From the NCBI RefSeq assembly GCF_043641665.1, contig NC_092181.1:5804921-5868920 (forward strand): a stretch of 64,000 nucleotides of DNA. Direction: 5' to 3'. The notes below the pieces were generated by a model. That model had not been told where the DNA came from. It saw nothing but the letters and a program-made list of their open reading frames with translations, and did no database searches. The stretch is from Enoplosus armatus. Its lineage: Eukaryota; Chordata; Actinopteri; Centrarchiformes; Enoplosidae. This document shows positions 61,336-64,000 of the stretch, one piece after another. Position 1 is the first letter of the stretch. Every line of letters starts with the position of its first letter. A program made the position numbers and the translations under genes.

Positions 61336-64000
61336 CCCCCAGCCTTTGAGTAGAGGAGGATCTGAGGCTTTGTGAAATACCAAACATACCAGAGAAGCCA
61401 CATGAGAGAGAAAAAGGCAGCTTTTGAGGAGCCTCAAAAGACACGCACACACACTCTTACACACACACGCTCACTGAGACACAGGGCTTGCAGTTGTTAC
61501 AGGAATGAGGCTTTTCACACACAAACACACGCACGCACGCTAAGCTAGCATGATGTAAAAGCAGATAGACAAACGCATATTCACACAAACGTGTACACAC
61601 ACATACACATACACATACAGACTTCCTCCCTAATCAGCTCAGTGGTGTAGCATTTGGATAAGAAGCACTCCTAAGACTCCTTGACAATGGTGAGACAGGA
61701 GAGCTTACATTGTATTAAACCAGACAAACCATACACAAGCATCCTTCAAGCTAAGCGCTGCTGCTAACCTGCTGTCTGAAGAACACACCGGCACAGAAAC
61801 AAGACAACCCAGCAGGGGTACGAGCCAACAAAACACCAGCGTGGTCTTCCATTAAGTCAAGCCCAAGTTAGGTCACAATCTTTCCATTAATCACAGGCAA
61901 TAAAAAGGTTCGTCGCTGTGTTTGTAGAAACCTATGGACATAAAACAAAGATCAGAAAACAAGGAAAACAGACAAGGAGAAGTAAGAGACAGACAGCTTT
62001 CTGGGCACAAAGGCTGGTAGCATGTGAGAGAGGTTCTTTTACAGGCTTCAATCTTAACGTCGACTGAAATGTATCACAGTGTCAGGAAGCACTGAAGTTA
62101 CTTCATTGGTCAATTTTAAACAGATTCAAGCCAGAATTTGCAAAAGTACCACGACATTCAATTCACCACGATACGCCACTGTAGTATTTCCTGATGTCGG
62201 CACGTGTCAACTCTGATATTCGTCATGATGCGATGCTTCACGATGTGGCTGCTCTGTGTGGAACTTTTGTCCCATTATTCGCCTGGTCAGGTTCATGTTT
62301 TGCCACCTGATGTATGGTAAATATTCACCTGCATTTTTGAGTAGTTCTGCTGCATATTAAACTTTGCTGATGTATTCCCTCAACTGTAACCGCTCGTCTT
62401 ACCCAGAAGCCCGCTCACTGCTAGCCAGCTAGCCTATAGCAACCATTCCATAAATATTTAAAATTTTTAAATCTACCTATGACATTGTGTGCAAACAGGG
62501 AGACACCAAATGTGATTTACAGTGAAGATGAACCTCGATCATAGCTGAGCTTGAGTCACAAGATTATTAGCATGTCCTGAATTCATACTACATACCTTAT
62601 TATTTTATTATTAGTATACATTATCTGTGCCTAAAAAGATCATTAAGTTGATATGGAATAGCGGAGGGTTTTGCTCAGAAGGATAGCCATAAAGGTCATA
62701 AAGCAAACTGCATTTTGAGTTGCTGTGTGTTTGACAACACTGTGGTTTAAGGCGCGGAAATAGTCCCCCCCACCACCCCCTGAAAAAAGGACGCAGATGC
62801 GGTTCTGTCTATTGTACAATGGGTGTCTGCAAGACGTGTTTACACAAGTTTAATGTAGTCACAGAGTTTTACGTCATCGAGTGTCTTCTCACCTCAGGTT
62901 GTGTGTTTTTATATCTACAATACAAAGTCAACGGGACAATAGAGACAGGCGGAGACAGAAAGATGAGAGAGGAAAGATGAAGCAGGCAGGTCACCTCATT
63001 GAGCTTGTCATCGGCAAAACCAGACATCGTTCTCTCTCCCTCACACACACACCACGGGTTTCTCTCATCTCACACTTAGGAGGAGAATGGGAGGAGTTTG
63101 CCTTATGAGCGACTGCATTACCGGTGCTCTGAGGGCACATTGTCCATTACAGCTCATTAGTTTCCTAAATCGCTATTCATTTTCAATGGGGCGCCCTGTG
63201 GTCTAATCCCACTGTGAGGAGGAAATGGGAGGCCATACAGGAGGGAACGAGAGGGATCAGTCACGTCATCGACAAAGAGGCTGACACTACGTTGACGTCA
63301 AGCACAGCAAACACAACATCTGAAGAGATGCACACACCACAACAGGTATGAGCTTGGTGACAGACTCACATATACTCTCACACACACATACACACAATCC
63401 TTACCCCCATTTCCATCCCCCACCTTGATTTATGAGCTCAACCTGGGAGATTGCTTTCCACAAGAGAGGGAGAAACATATACAAGCCTGCCTTTTGAGAG
63501 ATACACACACATGCACACACAATGTCATAAACCCATGCTGCCGTCCGTGTCAAGGTGAAATGGAGTAGGAAAACAAATAGATGTGTTAGTGGCAAACCAC
63601 TGGTCCGGTGAGCAGCGACTCTGGAATAACTGTCGGACACACACGCACACACTTGAACGATTCATTTTTTCCATCTACATCCAGCAATCAGCAGGACAAT
63701 AAAGATGGAGAGGTGTGCAGGTCTGCACATCGTACCAGACCTAAAGATTATTATCGTTTTTATGTCTTGCTTCTCCTACTGCTGCTGATGTTCACTACCG
63801 CCAACTGTGGTGGGGGGGGGGGGCTGTGACCAATGAAAAAACACTGGCCAACAACAGTTCCCTAATTTGTGAAAAATTTCAGGCATTCTGGGAAAAAAAT
63901 CCTGCAGTGGAAAAAAATAGCTAATTTAAATCTCTGTGGCAGGCAGGTATGTCACCTAACCTGCTCCTTTTAAACCCCCCACATGAAACACGCTAATGCT

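Noticed and set aside
61630..61690. tRNA-like 'agctcagtggtgtagcattt' stretch
   Set aside because: It resembles a tRNA A box, but no B box or cloverleaf follows; at most a very decayed SINE.

Overview
The window is vertebrate nuclear DNA, almost certainly from a teleost fish and probably a percomorph. The evidence is intron-split genes with GT/AG junctions, very dense CA/GA microsatellites, and dispersed short repeats of types common in percomorph genomes. All recognised genes lie on the minus strand. They match the neighbourhood of human 4q31: the 5' part of mgarp (746-4717), a complete Rab33B-like GTPase gene (8208-10291), complete naa15 (13189-26273) and the last three coding exons of maml3 (35354-39747). 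One further exon on the plus strand (27816-28241) encodes a basic coiled-coil protein that I do not recognise.

Layout. 1-4717: mgarp, three coding exons, running off the left edge. 4718-8207: intergenic, with CTCF-like motifs, a CA repeat and a 35-bp-arm foldback element. 8208-10291: rab33b-like, three exons, 241 aa. 10292-13188: intergenic plus the naa15 3' UTR. 13189-26273: naa15, 20 coding exons that join in frame to 864 codons; its first exon lies just downstream of a CpG-containing promoter with a YY1-type motif. 26274-32370: mostly non-coding, holding the unrecognised plus-strand exon with its own poly(A) signal and a strong hairpin. About 32375-35353: probable maml3 3' UTR. 35354-39747: maml3 exons 267 + 79 + 1103 nt. 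39748-64000: no coding exon found; read as more than 24 kb of a maml3 intron, filled with microsatellites, long purine- or pyrimidine-only tracts and MITE/SINE copies.

The genes do not form a pathway. NAA15 is the ribosome-anchoring subunit of the NatA N-terminal acetyltransferase, Rab33B a Golgi/autophagy GTPase, MGARP a mitochondrial membrane protein and MAML3 a Notch transcription co-activator. Their adjacency is conserved synteny. The order differs from human: mgarp sits beyond rab33b, and ndufc1, setd7 and mgst2 were not found here.

The most notable features are the unknown coiled-coil exon beside the naa15 promoter, a (GT)14 microsatellite standing in for the polypyrimidine tract of a 79-nt maml3 exon, a T15 run after a weak maml3 donor, two short-loop hairpins and several foldback elements. 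Exon boundaries were worked out by hand from splice signals, reading frame and remembered family sequences; no alignment was run.
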